Source: Streptomyces huasconensis
GTDB lineage: Bacteria > Actinomycetota > Actinomycetes > Streptomycetales > Streptomycetaceae
Assembly: GCA_004010275.1 (NCBI GenBank)
Contig: RBWT01000032.1
Coordinates: 1 to 51,953, forward strand
Reading direction: 5' to 3'
DNA: 51,953 bases
A model generated the notes under the pieces. That model did no database searches, had not been told where the DNA came from, and worked only from the letters and a program-made list of their open reading frames with translations. The position numbers were made by a program, and so were the translations under genes. Positions 1-8,144 of the stretch are shown here, one piece after another (the first letter of the stretch is position 1; each line of letters begins with the position of its first letter).

Positions 1-2466
1 AGCCGGGCCGTCCCCGGTGCGGTACATCAGCGCCCCGGGCGGGCCGTAGGGATCGGGGACGAAGCGCTGCACGGTCAGGCCGGCCGGCCCAGGTAGCCCA
101 GGGCGACGCCGCGGCCGGCGACGTACAGGTCACCGGTCATGCCGGGTGGCAGCGGCTGAAGCCCGGGGCCCAGCACGTGCACGCGGGTGCCCCTGATGGG
201 ACGGCCGATCGGCGGGGCGCCGTCACCGGACAGCGGCCCGTGCAGGGTGGCTGCCACCGTCGTCTCGGTCGGGCCGTACGCGTTCAGCATGCGCCGCCCG
301 CGCGACCAGACCGCCACGAGGTCGCCGGGGCAGGCGTCGCCGCCGACGATCAGCGTGGCGAGGTCGGGCAGCGAAAGGCCGGTCGGGAGCGTCGCCAGGA
401 CGGCCGGCGGGATCAGGGCGTGCGTCACGTGCTCGGCGGCGAGGAGGCCGGCGAGTGTCTCACCGACCAGGGGCGTGCCGGCGGGCGGGATGACCAGGGT
501 GGCGCCCGCGGCGAAGGCAAGGACGCTCTCCAGCACCGCGGCGTCGAAGCTGGGGGAGGAGAACTGCAGGACCCTGTCGGCGGGGCCGACCGCGCAGCGG
601 TCGACAAGGGTGGCGGCCAGGTCGGCCAGGCCCCGGTGGGGGACGAGGACGCCCTTGGGCTCACCGGTCGACCCGGAGGTGTAGATGACGTACGCGGGCG
701 CCTCGGGATCGGCCTCGGCGGGCGGCGGGGCACCGGCCGCTCCGGGAACGTCCGCCAGGGCGGTCGCGTCGAAGTCGGCGGGCCCCAGGAGGACGTGAGG
801 ACACGGGGCGTCGGCCTGGAGGACAGGGAGGGTTCCGGCGTCGACCACAGCGAGCCCCGGTGCGGCGTCTCGGAGCATGTACCGTACGCGCGCAGGCCGG
901 GTAGCACGGGTCCACCGGGAGATAGGCGGCGCCCGTACGCAGGACCGCGAGCTGGGCGACGGTCATGGCGCGGGAGCGGGGCAGCAACAGGGCGACGACG
1001 GTGCCGGGCCCGGCACCCGCCGCCGTGAGCCGGAGGGCGAACCGCGCGGCGACGGCGTCGAGTTGGGCGTACGTCAGGTCGCCCTCGGGGGAGGACAGCG
1101 CGAGGGCCCCGGGGGTCGCGGCCGCGTGCCGGGACACCGCGGAAGCCAGGGTGAGCGCGGGCCCGGCGGGCGTGCCGGCCGATGCGACGACGTCCGCGGC
1201 GGCGTCTGCGGCGCCGGGGAGGGGCAGCAGGCCGACGGGCCGTTCCGGGTGCTCGGTGAACTCGTCCAACGCCGCCTCCAGGCAGTCCAGGAGACGCTCC
1301 GGGTCCAGAGGGCCGAGCACACCTGGGCGGTGGTCGAGGCGGAGGGCGAAACGGTCCTCCGGGACCACGGAGAAACCTGCGGCATAGTGGTTGGCGTCGT
1401 ACGTGTCCGCCGACCGGAGACGGAGCCCCGGCACGAGAGCGTCGAACTCGGCCGCGGAGAGCGGCGCGCGCTCCACGACGGCGACCGTGTCGAACAGCGG
1501 ACCGCACCCGGCGATGCGCTGGACGTCGGCGGGGCCGAGCGTCGCCGACCAGGGCGCCAGCTCGTCCAGCCGGTCTTGTACCGCGGTCACCAGCCGCATC
1601 CAGGAGTGGCCCGGGTGGACGGTGACCGGTATGGGCTGGACCGTGGCGTGGGCGCCGATCGGGGGCTCGGCGGCCCCCCCTTGCCCGGGCGTGGGCAGCC
1701 CACCGACGATCATGCGGTCCCGGCCGGCCGACAGGGCCTGAAGGACCGCCCAGACGCTCTGGACCACGGCGTCGAGGGTCACCCCGGCAGCTTCGGCGCG
1801 CGCCACGAGGCGGCGACTGCGCTCCTCGTCGAGGTGGCGGGCCAGTCGGACGGGCGCGGTGGTGCCGGCCCCCAGGAGCAGCGGGGAGCTGTCGGCGAGG
1901 ACCGTGCGCCAGCCCCGCTCGGCGACAGAGCCGTCCACCGCGGCCGGAAGCACTCCGGGCTCCGGTGCCGGTGCCGCGTCCGGGGCGGCGTATCCGGCGA
2001 GGAGTTCCCGCAACAGCCGCGGCTGCGACCACCCGTCGCACACCAGATGGTGGTGGGTGAGCGCGAGTACGGAGCGTTCTTCGCCCGTCCTGATCAGCAA
2101 CAGCCGCACCAACGGCGGGGCGTCCAGTTCGAAAGGAGTGCCGCGCTGCCGCTCCGTGAGGCGGACGATCTCCTCCTCCCGCGCCTGCGCGTCCAGGCCG
2201 CACAGATCGACCTCGCGCCAGGGCAGGGCGAGGCCCTCGGGGGCGACGACAGCCTCCGGTTCGGTCTCCCCAAGAGTGAACCCGGTGCGCAGAACAGCGT
2301 GGCGGGACAGCAGCCGGTCGCCGGCCACGCGCAGTCGTGCCGCGTCCAGCGGACCGTCCAGCCGTAGGACGAGCTGCAGGTTGTACAGCTCCAGGGAGTC
2401 CTGGTGGCGGCCGTAGACGAGCGTGACGAGCAGCGCGCGCTGCGCCGGTGTGAGCGGCGATGGCAT
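1..2466 (-). CDS. NRPS condensation-adenylation protein, cut by the window edge
   Basis: This is a non-ribosomal peptide synthetase that activates and condenses an amino acid. The ATG at 2466 opens a condensation domain of about 430 residues with the catalytic HHLVCDGW motif (HHxxxDG) near residue 138. An adenylation domain follows, with [12 protein letters not shown], the A4-like SFDAAVLE and NAYGPTETT. Aligned by eye to GrsA, the pocket residues read roughly D-A-L-A-I-G-A-V-A; I assign no substrate. Frameshifts lie near 880-900 (after [11 protein letters not shown], before the frame reading MLRDAAPG) and near 75. The C-terminus, including any carrier domain, lies beyond base 1. It starts just after the stop of the upstream free-standing adenylation gene, and both lie downstream of the RiPP precursor on the same strand. 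That suggests one transcript and an acyl or aminoacyl addition to the peptide, which is inference. Confidence 0.85.
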
Positions 2467-2469
2467 GTC

Positions 2470-4113
2470 TTACCTCGGGTTCTGGGTGTATCGGGCGGTG
2501 CGAGCAACAGGAGTCAGGGGTCCCGCCACGGCGATCACGTCCGGGTCGCCCTCGGGAGCGCCGATGCGCCGCCGGTCGGGTTTGCCGTTGTCGGTCAGCG
2601 GTATCCGGGACCACAGGGCGATCCGCGAGGGCGCGTGCGCCGGTGACAGGCCTTCCGCCACAGCTGCCGTGAGGCGGGTCAGCAGCGCGTACGTGTCCTC
2701 GCCCGGACGGGAGGCCGTGACCGCGGCGCCGACGTGCTCGCCCGCGTCCGCGTCCACCACCCGGTGGACCTCGGCCGCCGCCACGGCCCCGGTGGCGAGC
2801 AGGGCCCGGGCCACCTCGTCCGGGCGGACCTTGACCCCGGCGGTCTTGATGACGCCGCCCAGCCGGCCCACCAGGTGGAGGTAGCCGAAGACGTCCCAGC
2901 GGCCGAGGTCGCCCGTGCGCAGCCAGCCGTTGTGCAGGACCCGGCCGGTCAGCCCCGGGTCGCCGAGGTAGTGGGACATCATCTGCGGTGACCGGACCAG
3001 CACTTCGCCCGTGCTCCCGTCGGGCAGCGGCTCGGTGTCGCCGCCCGGGGCGCAGACTCGGACGTCCACCCCGGGGAACGGCCGGCCGCGAGGGCAGGAG
3101 CTCTCGCTCCCAGTGGTCCACCGGTTCGAGCACGGTGATGCGGCCCGCTTCCGTCGTGCCGTAGCACTGCACCAGGCGCGCGTCGAAGGCCTGCCGGGCG
3201 CGGACGAGCCGCTCGGTGGAGGCGGGTGAGCCACTGTAGATCAGCGCGCGGAGCGGGCCGAGGTCGGTGTGCGGCAGGTCGGGGTGGTCCAGCAGGTCGT
3301 ACAGGTGCGGCACGGCCAGATAGGTGCGGGTGACCGCGTACGCGCTGATGGCGGTGAGCACCGCTCGGGCGTCGAACCGCTCGTGCAGGACCAGCGACCC
3401 GCCGGCGCACAGCACGCTGTCGGCCATGGGGCCCGCGGCGTGGCTCAGCGGCGTCACGACCAGCATCACCGGGTTCTCGGCGGCGAGTTGGACCGCGTCG
3501 TCGAGGGACCAGGTCGTTCCAGGCGGTGAGCGGCTGGCACACGCCTTTGGGCAGCCCGGTGCTGCCGCTGGTGTACGTGACGACGGTGGCCCGGTGCAGC
3601 GCCCCGGGGACGGGAGCCGGCGCCGGGTCCGGTACGGGCCGTGGCCCGTCGGCGTCCTGGAACTCCCCGGTGACGATCACCTTCAGGGGGTGGGGGAGGC
3701 GGGCGCGGATGGCGGTGGCCGTGCTCGACGTGCGGGGGGTCCACGACGAGGATGCCCGCTCCGTTCTCCGCGAGGATGGCCGCCTGGGCGTCCGCGTCGA
3801 GCGCCGGGCCATCGGGTCCGGGGTTGGTGGAGCGCAGGTGGACCACGGTGGCACCGAGCAGGTGGGCCGCGTAGCGGTTGGACAGCAGGGCCGGGTGGTT
3901 GCTCTCGGCGAGGAGGCCGACGGCGGGCACCGCCGCCCCTGCCGGGGGGTCGGAAGCCAGGCCGGCTGCCATGAGCTCGTCGCGGGAGCGCAGGACCGCC
4001 GCGCGCAGCCGGCGCCCCGTCACTTCCAGCCGGCGCCAACGCACCGCGACGCTGTCCGGTGCGGCGGCCAGCACGTCGAGGATGCGGCAGACGTAGTGCT
4101 CCCGGTGGGACAC
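2470..4113 (-). CDS. Free-standing adenylation (AMP-binding) enzyme
   Basis: This is an ANL-superfamily enzyme that activates an acid as its acyl-adenylate. The core motif YTSGSTGLPKGV is followed by CYGTTEAG, TGDLGRWD and a C-terminal LTDNGKPDRRRI carrying the A10-type lysine. No condensation or carrier domain is attached, and the length (about 545 residues) fits a stand-alone ligase. Frameshifts lie near 3090, 3510 and 3730. The coordinate given is the in-frame GTG at 4113. A GTG at 4126 has a better ribosome site (AGGAG, 4 nt spacing) but would need one more frameshift, so the start is uncertain. The gene follows the precursor after a hairpin and precedes the C-A NRPS. In nosiheptide-type pathways such ligases load an aryl acid for attachment to the thiopeptide; that role here is only a possibility. 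Confidence 0.8.
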
Positions 4114-4148
4114 TGAGCGGGATCACGTTTCTCCTGCCGGGCTCCGGG

Positions 4149-4186
4149 CCGGCCCGTCCGGCGGGCGGAGCCGCCGGACGGGCCGG
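4149..4186 (-). terminator. Strong hairpin between precursor and adenylation gene
   Basis: A perfect 16-bp inverted repeat (arms 4149-4164 and 4171-4186, CCGGCCCGTCCGGCGG and its complement) has a 6-nt loop and sits between the precursor stop (4201) and the next gene on the same strand. It has no T-tract. In RiPP operons such a hairpin often acts as a partial terminator or mRNA 3' stabiliser that keeps precursor transcript in excess over downstream enzymes. That function is inferred; the hairpin is directly visible. Confidence 0.7.
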
Positions 4187-4200
4187 AGTGGGTCGTTCGG

Positions 4201-4374
4201 TCAGCAGCAGGACGACGACGAGGAGGAGGACGAGGAGCAGCACAGCGCGTTGCCGGACGAAGCGCCCATCTCCGGCAGTGCGACGCCGTCGGCGACGTCC
4301 AGGACCTCGAGCTCCTCGATGTCGAACGAGGTGAAGAGCTGGTCGAAGTCGGCAAGCGCGGCGGTGTTCGCCAT
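4201..4374 (-). CDS. Thiopeptide-type RiPP precursor peptide with Ser9 core
   Basis: This encodes a 57-residue precursor. The start is the ATG at 4374, preceded by GAAAGGAAC at 4381-4389; an upstream in-frame ATG would give a longer peptide without a good ribosome site. The leader (residues 1-38) is acidic and contains FDIEELEVLDV, then VALPEMGA. This closely resembles the lactazole leader end VALPENGA, after which the core begins with Ser. By that analogy the core is residues 39-57, SSGNALCCSSSSSSSSSCC: two Ser, four unmodified-type residues (GNAL), Cys-Cys, nine Ser, Cys-Cys, then stop. The nine Ser codons (4210-4236) are all TCC or TCG. The neighbouring glutamylation, elimination, cyclodehydratase, dehydrogenase and pyridine-synthase-like genes are the expected maturation set. 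Which residues become azoles, dehydroalanines or the pyridine cannot be read from the sequence. Confidence 0.88.
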   Translation of the reverse strand: MANTAALADFDQLFTSFDIEELEVLDVADGVALPEMGASSGNALCCSSSSSSSSSCC

Positions 4375-4392
4375 GACGGTGTTCCTTTCAAT

Positions 4393-4402
4393 CATTCGAA
4401 TG
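4393..4402. promoter_or_regulatory. 10-bp palindrome upstream of precursor
   Basis: CATTCGAATG is a perfect palindrome a few bases upstream of the precursor ribosome site. Its position suggests a 5' UTR hairpin or a repressor site; no regulator gene that would bind it is present in the cluster. Confidence 0.3.
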
Positions 4403-4476
4403 CGGCCCGTATTCGGACCGGCGAGCCGATGGTGCACCGGCGACGGGCCCGGCCGAAACGAGCGGGAAGGTTTTTC

Positions 4477-4509
4477 TGACATTGCTCACGACTTGCATGA
4501 CAAACGTCA
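4477..4509. promoter_or_regulatory. Paired TGACA-box operator in divergent promoter region
   Basis: Two TGACA boxes lie 21 bp apart (TGACATTGCTCA at 4477-4488, TGACAAACGTCA at 4498-4509) in the 224-bp region between the precursor (minus) and the membrane protein (plus). The same spacing and similar sequence occur at 5238-5270. At 4498 the sequence continues GTCATTGAAATC, against GTCAGGGAAATC at the other site. The boxes are near-palindromic (TGACA-nn-TGTCA), so they could serve both directions. Confidence 0.5.
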
Positions 4510-4512
4510 TTG

Positions 4513-4531
4513 AAATCCTCCCCAAGGATTT
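4513..4531. promoter_or_regulatory. Inverted repeat in divergent promoter region
   Basis: AAATCCT and AGGATTT (7-bp arms, loop CCCCA) lie directly downstream of the paired TGACA boxes and ahead of a possible -10 at 4562. It may be a second operator or a hairpin in the minus-strand leader. Confidence 0.3.
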
Positions 4532-4561
4532 TTCTGCGGTAGGGGAGCGCGGCCGGGGACT

Positions 4562-4567
4562 TAGAGT
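4562..4567 (+). promoter_or_regulatory. Possible -10 element for the membrane protein gene
   Basis: TAGAGT matches the TAnnnT pattern of Streptomyces sigma-HrdB -10 boxes and lies 31 bp before the ATG at 4599. No convincing -35 is present at 17-19 bp, which would fit activator-dependent transcription. Confidence 0.25.
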
Positions 4568-4598
4568 GACGCGCAGACCCGCGAACAGGAGGCCCCCT

Positions 4599-5207
4599 AT
4601 GGACTTGAATTCTCACACCGGACGCGCTCCTCGCGGCGTGACGGTCGCACCGGCCCGGCGAAATCCCGGAGCAGGTCGTGGCCCGCTGGTCGGGGCGGTC
4701 TTCGGAGGGGTGTGGTTCCTCGTCGGCCTCGGTGCGCTGCATGGTGGCCCCCGCCGAGCCGTGGCCTCGGTGGGGGTCGTGCTCGCTGTCGCCGTGGCCT
4801 TCGCCGTACTGCGTGCCCGCAGCCGGCCGGCCTCCCCTCCGGCCGGTGCCGCGCAGCCGCGCGGACGCGCGTTCGTCCGGCTGATCGTGGTCCAAGCCGT
4901 ACTGCTCGGCGTGGGCGCCGGGCTGATGAACAGTCGGTTCGACGAGCCCCAACTGGCCTTCTGCTGGGCTGCTCTCGTCGTCGGCGGCCATTTCTTCCCG
5001 CTGGCCCGTGTGCTCGACGCACCCCTGCTGCGCCTGCTGGGCGCGGTGATGGTCGGGGTGGTCGCCGTGACCGTCACTTTGGCCCTGGCGGCCCCGGACA
5101 CGACCCCGTGGATCTGGCAGGCGTTGCCCGGCCTCGGCTGCGCGGGAGCGCTGTGGGCAGCCGTCCTGACCACCGGACTGCGGGCGCCGGCCCGTCGGCA
5201 GGGGTAA
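4599..5207 (+). CDS. Small integral membrane protein, function unknown
   Basis: This encodes 202 residues. The ATG at 4599 follows CAGGAGG at a good distance. After a basic N-terminus of about 30 residues there are roughly six hydrophobic segments, for example VGAVFGGVWFLVGLGAL, VASVGVVLAVAVAFAVL, LIVVQAVLLGVGAGL and MVGVVAVTVTLALAA. A HFFPLARVLDAPLLRLLG stretch lies in the middle. I do not recognise the family with certainty; it resembles small uncharacterised multi-pass proteins of actinobacteria. Its place between the precursor and the maturation genes, with a shared operator-like sequence, suggests a role in export, immunity or sensing for the peptide, which is inference. Confidence 0.75.
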   Translation: MDLNSHTGRAPRGVTVAPARRNPGAGRGPLVGAVFGGVWFLVGLGALHGGPRRAVASVGVVLAVAVAFAVLRARSRPASPPAGAAQPRGRAFVRLIVVQAVLLGVGAGLMNSRFDEPQLAFCWAALVVGGHFFPLARVLDAPLLRLLGAVMVGVVAVTVTLALAAPDTTPWIWQALPGLGCAGALWAAVLTTGLRAPARRQG

Positions 5208-5237
5208 TCGCCGCCCCTGCCGGACCTCTTGTGCAAA

Positions 5238-5270
5238 TGACACTTGTCACGCGCTCCGTGACAAGTGTCA
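5238..5270. promoter_or_regulatory. Tandem TGACAnnTGTCA operator / long inverted repeat
   Basis: TGACACTTGTCA (5238-5249) and TGACAAGTGTCA (5259-5270) are each perfect 5+2+5 palindromes, 21 bp apart. Together they form a 14-bp inverted repeat with a 5-nt loop. The site lies 31 bp after the membrane protein stop and about 70 bp before the pyridine-synthase-like gene. It could also work as a terminator, but the related pair at 4477-4509, where no gene ends, argues for an operator. Confidence 0.6.
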
Positions 5271-5338
5271 GGGAAATCAAGACGCGGCCGAGTCTCCTTC
5301 TTCCCGGCGGACACAATTTCGCCGTGAAAGAGGAAGGC

Positions 5339-6433
5339 GTGACGGTGAACATGGAAGACGGTGTCGAGGACCCCGTAGGAATTCGTCTGTACAGCAGGGT
5401 TCCCATGACCCCGAGATGGGCGGCGGCCCAGCTCGTGCCTTTGGTCCGCGAGTTGCGGACAGTGCACGGCGCACCCGTCGTATATCTCGAACGCGGCTGG
5501 CTGCACGGGCCGCACGTCGACGTCATCGCCCGTCCCGGCCCGTCCGGCCCCCTCCCCTGGAAGGCCCTGGCCGCCCGCCCACAGGCTCCCGCGATCGGCA
5601 CCCAGGAGCCCCTGACCGAACGGGCCTATCTCGCACAGGCACGCGAGTTCGGCCGACTGGAACAGGTCGGGCCGCCCTACCTCCCCCTGGCGGCGCACGG
5701 CACGGTCGCCCACGTGCCCGCGGCCGAAGCCGGGCTCGGCTGGCCCGACCGGGTCATGCCGCTGCGGGAGCTGGCCCTGCGCGGATGACGGCGCCGTCGT
5801 GCACTGCCTGGAGTCCCTGGCCCAGGACCCGGGGACCGCGCTGCAGCGGATGGCGGAGGCCTTCACCGCGCTCGCCTCGGTGCACCCCTTCGGAGCACCG
5901 CACGGCGTTTTCTCCTTCCGTTCCCACGCGGAGGCCTTCTTCGTCTGGGCGGTCCTGGAGCGGACCCCCGTTCCGCGTTCCGGCGGCGGCTCGACGCGGA
6001 GCGCGGCGTCCTGCGCCCCGTCGTCGAACGGGCGCTGTCCGGCGGAGAGAGTGCCGAGGCAGCCCTGTGGCGCTCGGCGCTGTCGTACGGTGCCGGCCTC
6101 TTCGAGGCTTCGGCCGTGCACGGGGAGACCACCCCGGCGCTGCTCGACTCCCTGGCCGGCGTCCAGGACGACGCCGGGGAGGAGGAACCGCGCAGCGCCT
6201 TCCACACGGCCGTCGCGGAGGCGGGCGTCACCGATCGCGGTGCCCCCTGGTTCCTGGCGTACCGCCTGATGATCAACCTCTTCTACCGCCAACTGCCGCT
6301 CTTCGGCGTCTCACCGATGATGCGGTACTACCTGTGCCACGCGATCGCCGAGACCGTGGACGACGTCACCGGCGTCACCTGGCAGGAACGCCTCTCCGGG
6401 CGCCACCGGCATGGGGCGGAGGCCGCCGCGTGA
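5339..6433 (+). CDS. Probable thiopeptide pyridine synthase (LanB C-terminal fold)
   Basis: This encodes about 365 residues after bridging frameshifts near 5785 and 5960-6010. Residues 45-60 carry YLERGWLHGPHVDVI, matching the conserved W-x-x-GPH-x-x-x motif of the LanB C-terminal (SpaB_C/thiopeptide-ocin) fold. The C-terminus reads LFGVSPMMRYYLCH. Length and fold fit the TbtD/TclM/LazC class, which joins two dehydroalanines by formal [4+2] cycloaddition and ejects the leader. The separate gene at 15980-16945 looks like the canonical elimination partner, which supports this assignment; the two roles could be swapped. The GTG at 5339 is chosen because GAGG lies 5 nt upstream; in-frame GTG 5324, GTG 5345 and ATG 5351 are alternatives. 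The stop overlaps the ABC ATPase start (GTGA). Confidence 0.65.
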
Positions 6434-7302
6434 GTGCGGAGAACGTCCCCTGCGAGGCGGCCATCGAGGTCGTCGACGTCGTCAAACGCTACGGCGACCG
6501 GACCGCCCTGGACGGCATCTCCTTCCAGGTCCGCAGGGGCGAGGTCTTCGGTCTGCTCGGCCCCAACGGGGCGGGCAAGACCACCGCCGTCGAGATCCTG
6601 GAAGGCCACCGGCCCCGCACGGCCGGCACCGTCCACGTGCTCGGAGCCGACCCGGCGACCGCCGGCCGTGCCTGGCGCAACCGGATCGGGATCGTCCCGC
6701 AGAACTCCACCGACCACGGGTACTGGCGCGTCGGTGAACTGACCGACCAGATCGGGCGGTACTACGCCGACCCCGTCCCCGTCCGAACTCCTCGACCTCG
6801 TCGGCCTCGCCGACGGCCCAAGCAGTTGGTGGCCACCTTGTCGGGCGGTCAGCGCCGCAGACTGGACGTGGCGCTGGCCCTCGCCGGCCGGCCCGCGCTG
6901 CTCTTCCTGGACGAACCGACGACCGGCTTCGCCCCCGAGGCCCGGCGCGAGCTGTGGAGCGTCATAGAGCGGCTCAAGGAAGCGGGCACATCCATCCTGC
7001 TGACCACCCATTACCTGGACGAGGCGGAACGGCTCGCCGACCGCGTCGCCGTGCTGCGCGCGGGCCGGGTCATCAGCGTCTCCTCACCGCAGGATCTCGG
7101 TTCCGCCGACGCGGGAAGCGAGATCCGCTGGCGGGAGGGGAGCCGGGCACACCGGGCGGTGACCCCCGACGTCCCCGGCTTCCTCGCCGCTCTCCAGGCG
7201 CGGCTCGGGGCCGACGTACCGGACCTGGAGATCCGGCGGCCGTCCCTGGAGGACCGCTACCTGCGACTGATCGACCACTCGTCTGAGAGCACAGGCACAT
7301 GA
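6430..7302 (+). CDS. ABC transporter ATP-binding protein
   Basis: This 290-residue ATPase is the likely energising subunit of an exporter formed with the next gene. Walker A is GPNGAGKTT, the signature is LSGGQRRRLD and Walker B is LLFLDEPTT, followed by the switch histidine in LLTTHYLDEAERLADR. That is the classic layout of the multidrug (DrrA/CcmA) type. The segment near 6775-6830 reads as out-of-frame Arg/Pro-rich sequence flanked by correct sequence, so two compensating indels are likely; the other frame gives ELLDLVGLAD as expected. It starts with a GTG overlapping the previous stop and ends overlapping the permease ATG. It probably exports, and gives resistance to, the mature peptide. 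Confidence 0.92.
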   Translation: MSAENVPCEAAIEVVDVVKRYGDRTALDGISFQVRRGEVFGLLGPNGAGKTTAVEILEGHRPRTAGTVHVLGADPATAGRAWRNRIGIVPQNSTDHGYWRVGELTDQIGRYYADPVPVRTPRPRRPRRRPKQLVATLSGGQRRRLDVALALAGRPALLFLDEPTTGFAPEARRELWSVIERLKEAGTSILLTTHYLDEAERLADRVAVLRAGRVISVSSPQDLGSADAGSEIRWREGSRAHRAVTPDVPGFLAALQARLGADVPDLEIRRPSLEDRYLRLIDHSSESTGT

Positions 7303-8144
7303 ACACACTCCCCGCCGCCCACCGGGCTGCCCGGGACCGCCCCCTTCCCGGCGCCGTCCGCACCGGGCTGCTGCGCGGCCGGGCGGAGATCCGCGTCTTC
7401 TTCCGCAACCGCACCGCCCTCGTCTTCGGCACGCTGCTGCCCTTGGCCCTGATGCTGCTGTTCGGCACGCTCTTCAAGGGCTCCGTGCCCGGCACCTCCG
7501 TACCCGTCCACGACGTGGTGGTGGCGGGTGTGCTGGCCTCGGGCGTGATGTCCGCCGCCTTCAACACCCTCGCCATCGGTACGGCCCTGGAGAGCGGCGA
7601 CGGCACCCTCAAGCGGCTGCGCGGCACACCCCTCAGCCCGAGCGCGTACTTCTGGTCGAAGGCCCTGCTGGTGCTCGCCCTCTGCGCCGTGCAGCTCGTC
7701 CTCGTGCTCGCGGTGGCCTGGGCCGCCTTCGGATTCGTCCCGCCCGCGTCCCCCGGCCGGTGGGCGCTCCTGCTGTGGGTGTTCGTCCTCGGAGTGCTGG
7801 CCAACTGCTTCCTCGGCATCGGGGTGGGCTCCCTCGTCACCGACCGCAGGGGCATCGGCGCCGTGCTCCAGTTCCCGTTCGTCCTCCTCCAGTTCGTCTC
7901 GGGCGTCTACTACCCGTTCGGGCAGTTGCCCGACGCGCTCCAGCATGTGGGCGCGCTGTTCCCGCTCAAGTGGCTGGCGCAGGGCATGCGCGCGGCCCTG
8001 CTGCCCGACACCCTGGCCGCCGCGGAGCCTGCGCACGCCTGGGAGCTGGAGCGCGTGAGCCTGGCACTCCTCGCCTGGACGGCGGGAGGGCTCGTGCTGT
8101 GCGTCCTGGCGCAGCGGCGCCTCTTGCGAAAGGGCCTGTCATGA
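7299..8144 (+). CDS. ABC-2 type transporter permease
   Basis: This 281-residue membrane protein partners the ATPase upstream. About six transmembrane segments are visible, for example LVFGTLLPLALMLLFG, WALLLWVFVLGVLANC and VSLALLAWTAGGLVLCVL. The pre-helix LRGRAEIRVFFRNRTAL and the internal GDGTLKRLRGTPLSPSAYFWSK are typical of ABC-2 permeases of the DrrB type. The ATG at 7299 overlaps the ATPase stop and the TGA overlaps the LanB start, so translation is coupled through the operon. No frameshift was noticed. Confidence 0.92.
   Translation: MNTLPAAHRAARDRPLPGAVRTGLLRGRAEIRVFFRNRTALVFGTLLPLALMLLFGTLFKGSVPGTSVPVHDVVVAGVLASGVMSAAFNTLAIGTALESGDGTLKRLRGTPLSPSAYFWSKALLVLALCAVQLVLVLAVAWAAFGFVPPASPGRWALLLWVFVLGVLANCFLGIGVGSLVTDRRGIGAVLQFPFVLLQFVSGVYYPFGQLPDALQHVGALFPLKWLAQGMRAALLPDTLAAAEPAHAWELERVSLALLAWTAGGLVLCVLAQRRLLRKGLS

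Noticed and set aside
877..2367. Long plus-strand ORF of 496 codons opposite the NRPS
   Set aside because: It is Arg/Gly-rich, has no family resemblance and mirrors the condensation domain on the other strand; a high-GC shadow frame.
425..3469. Minus-strand open frame of over 1000 codons
   Set aside because: Only its first part (adenylation core) is protein-like; the rest is Arg/Pro-rich out-of-frame sequence caused by frameshifts and lack of stops at high GC.
4375..4482. Longer precursor starting at 4482
   Set aside because: The added N-terminus is basic and Pro-rich, unlike a RiPP leader, and the ATG at 4374 has a good ribosome site.
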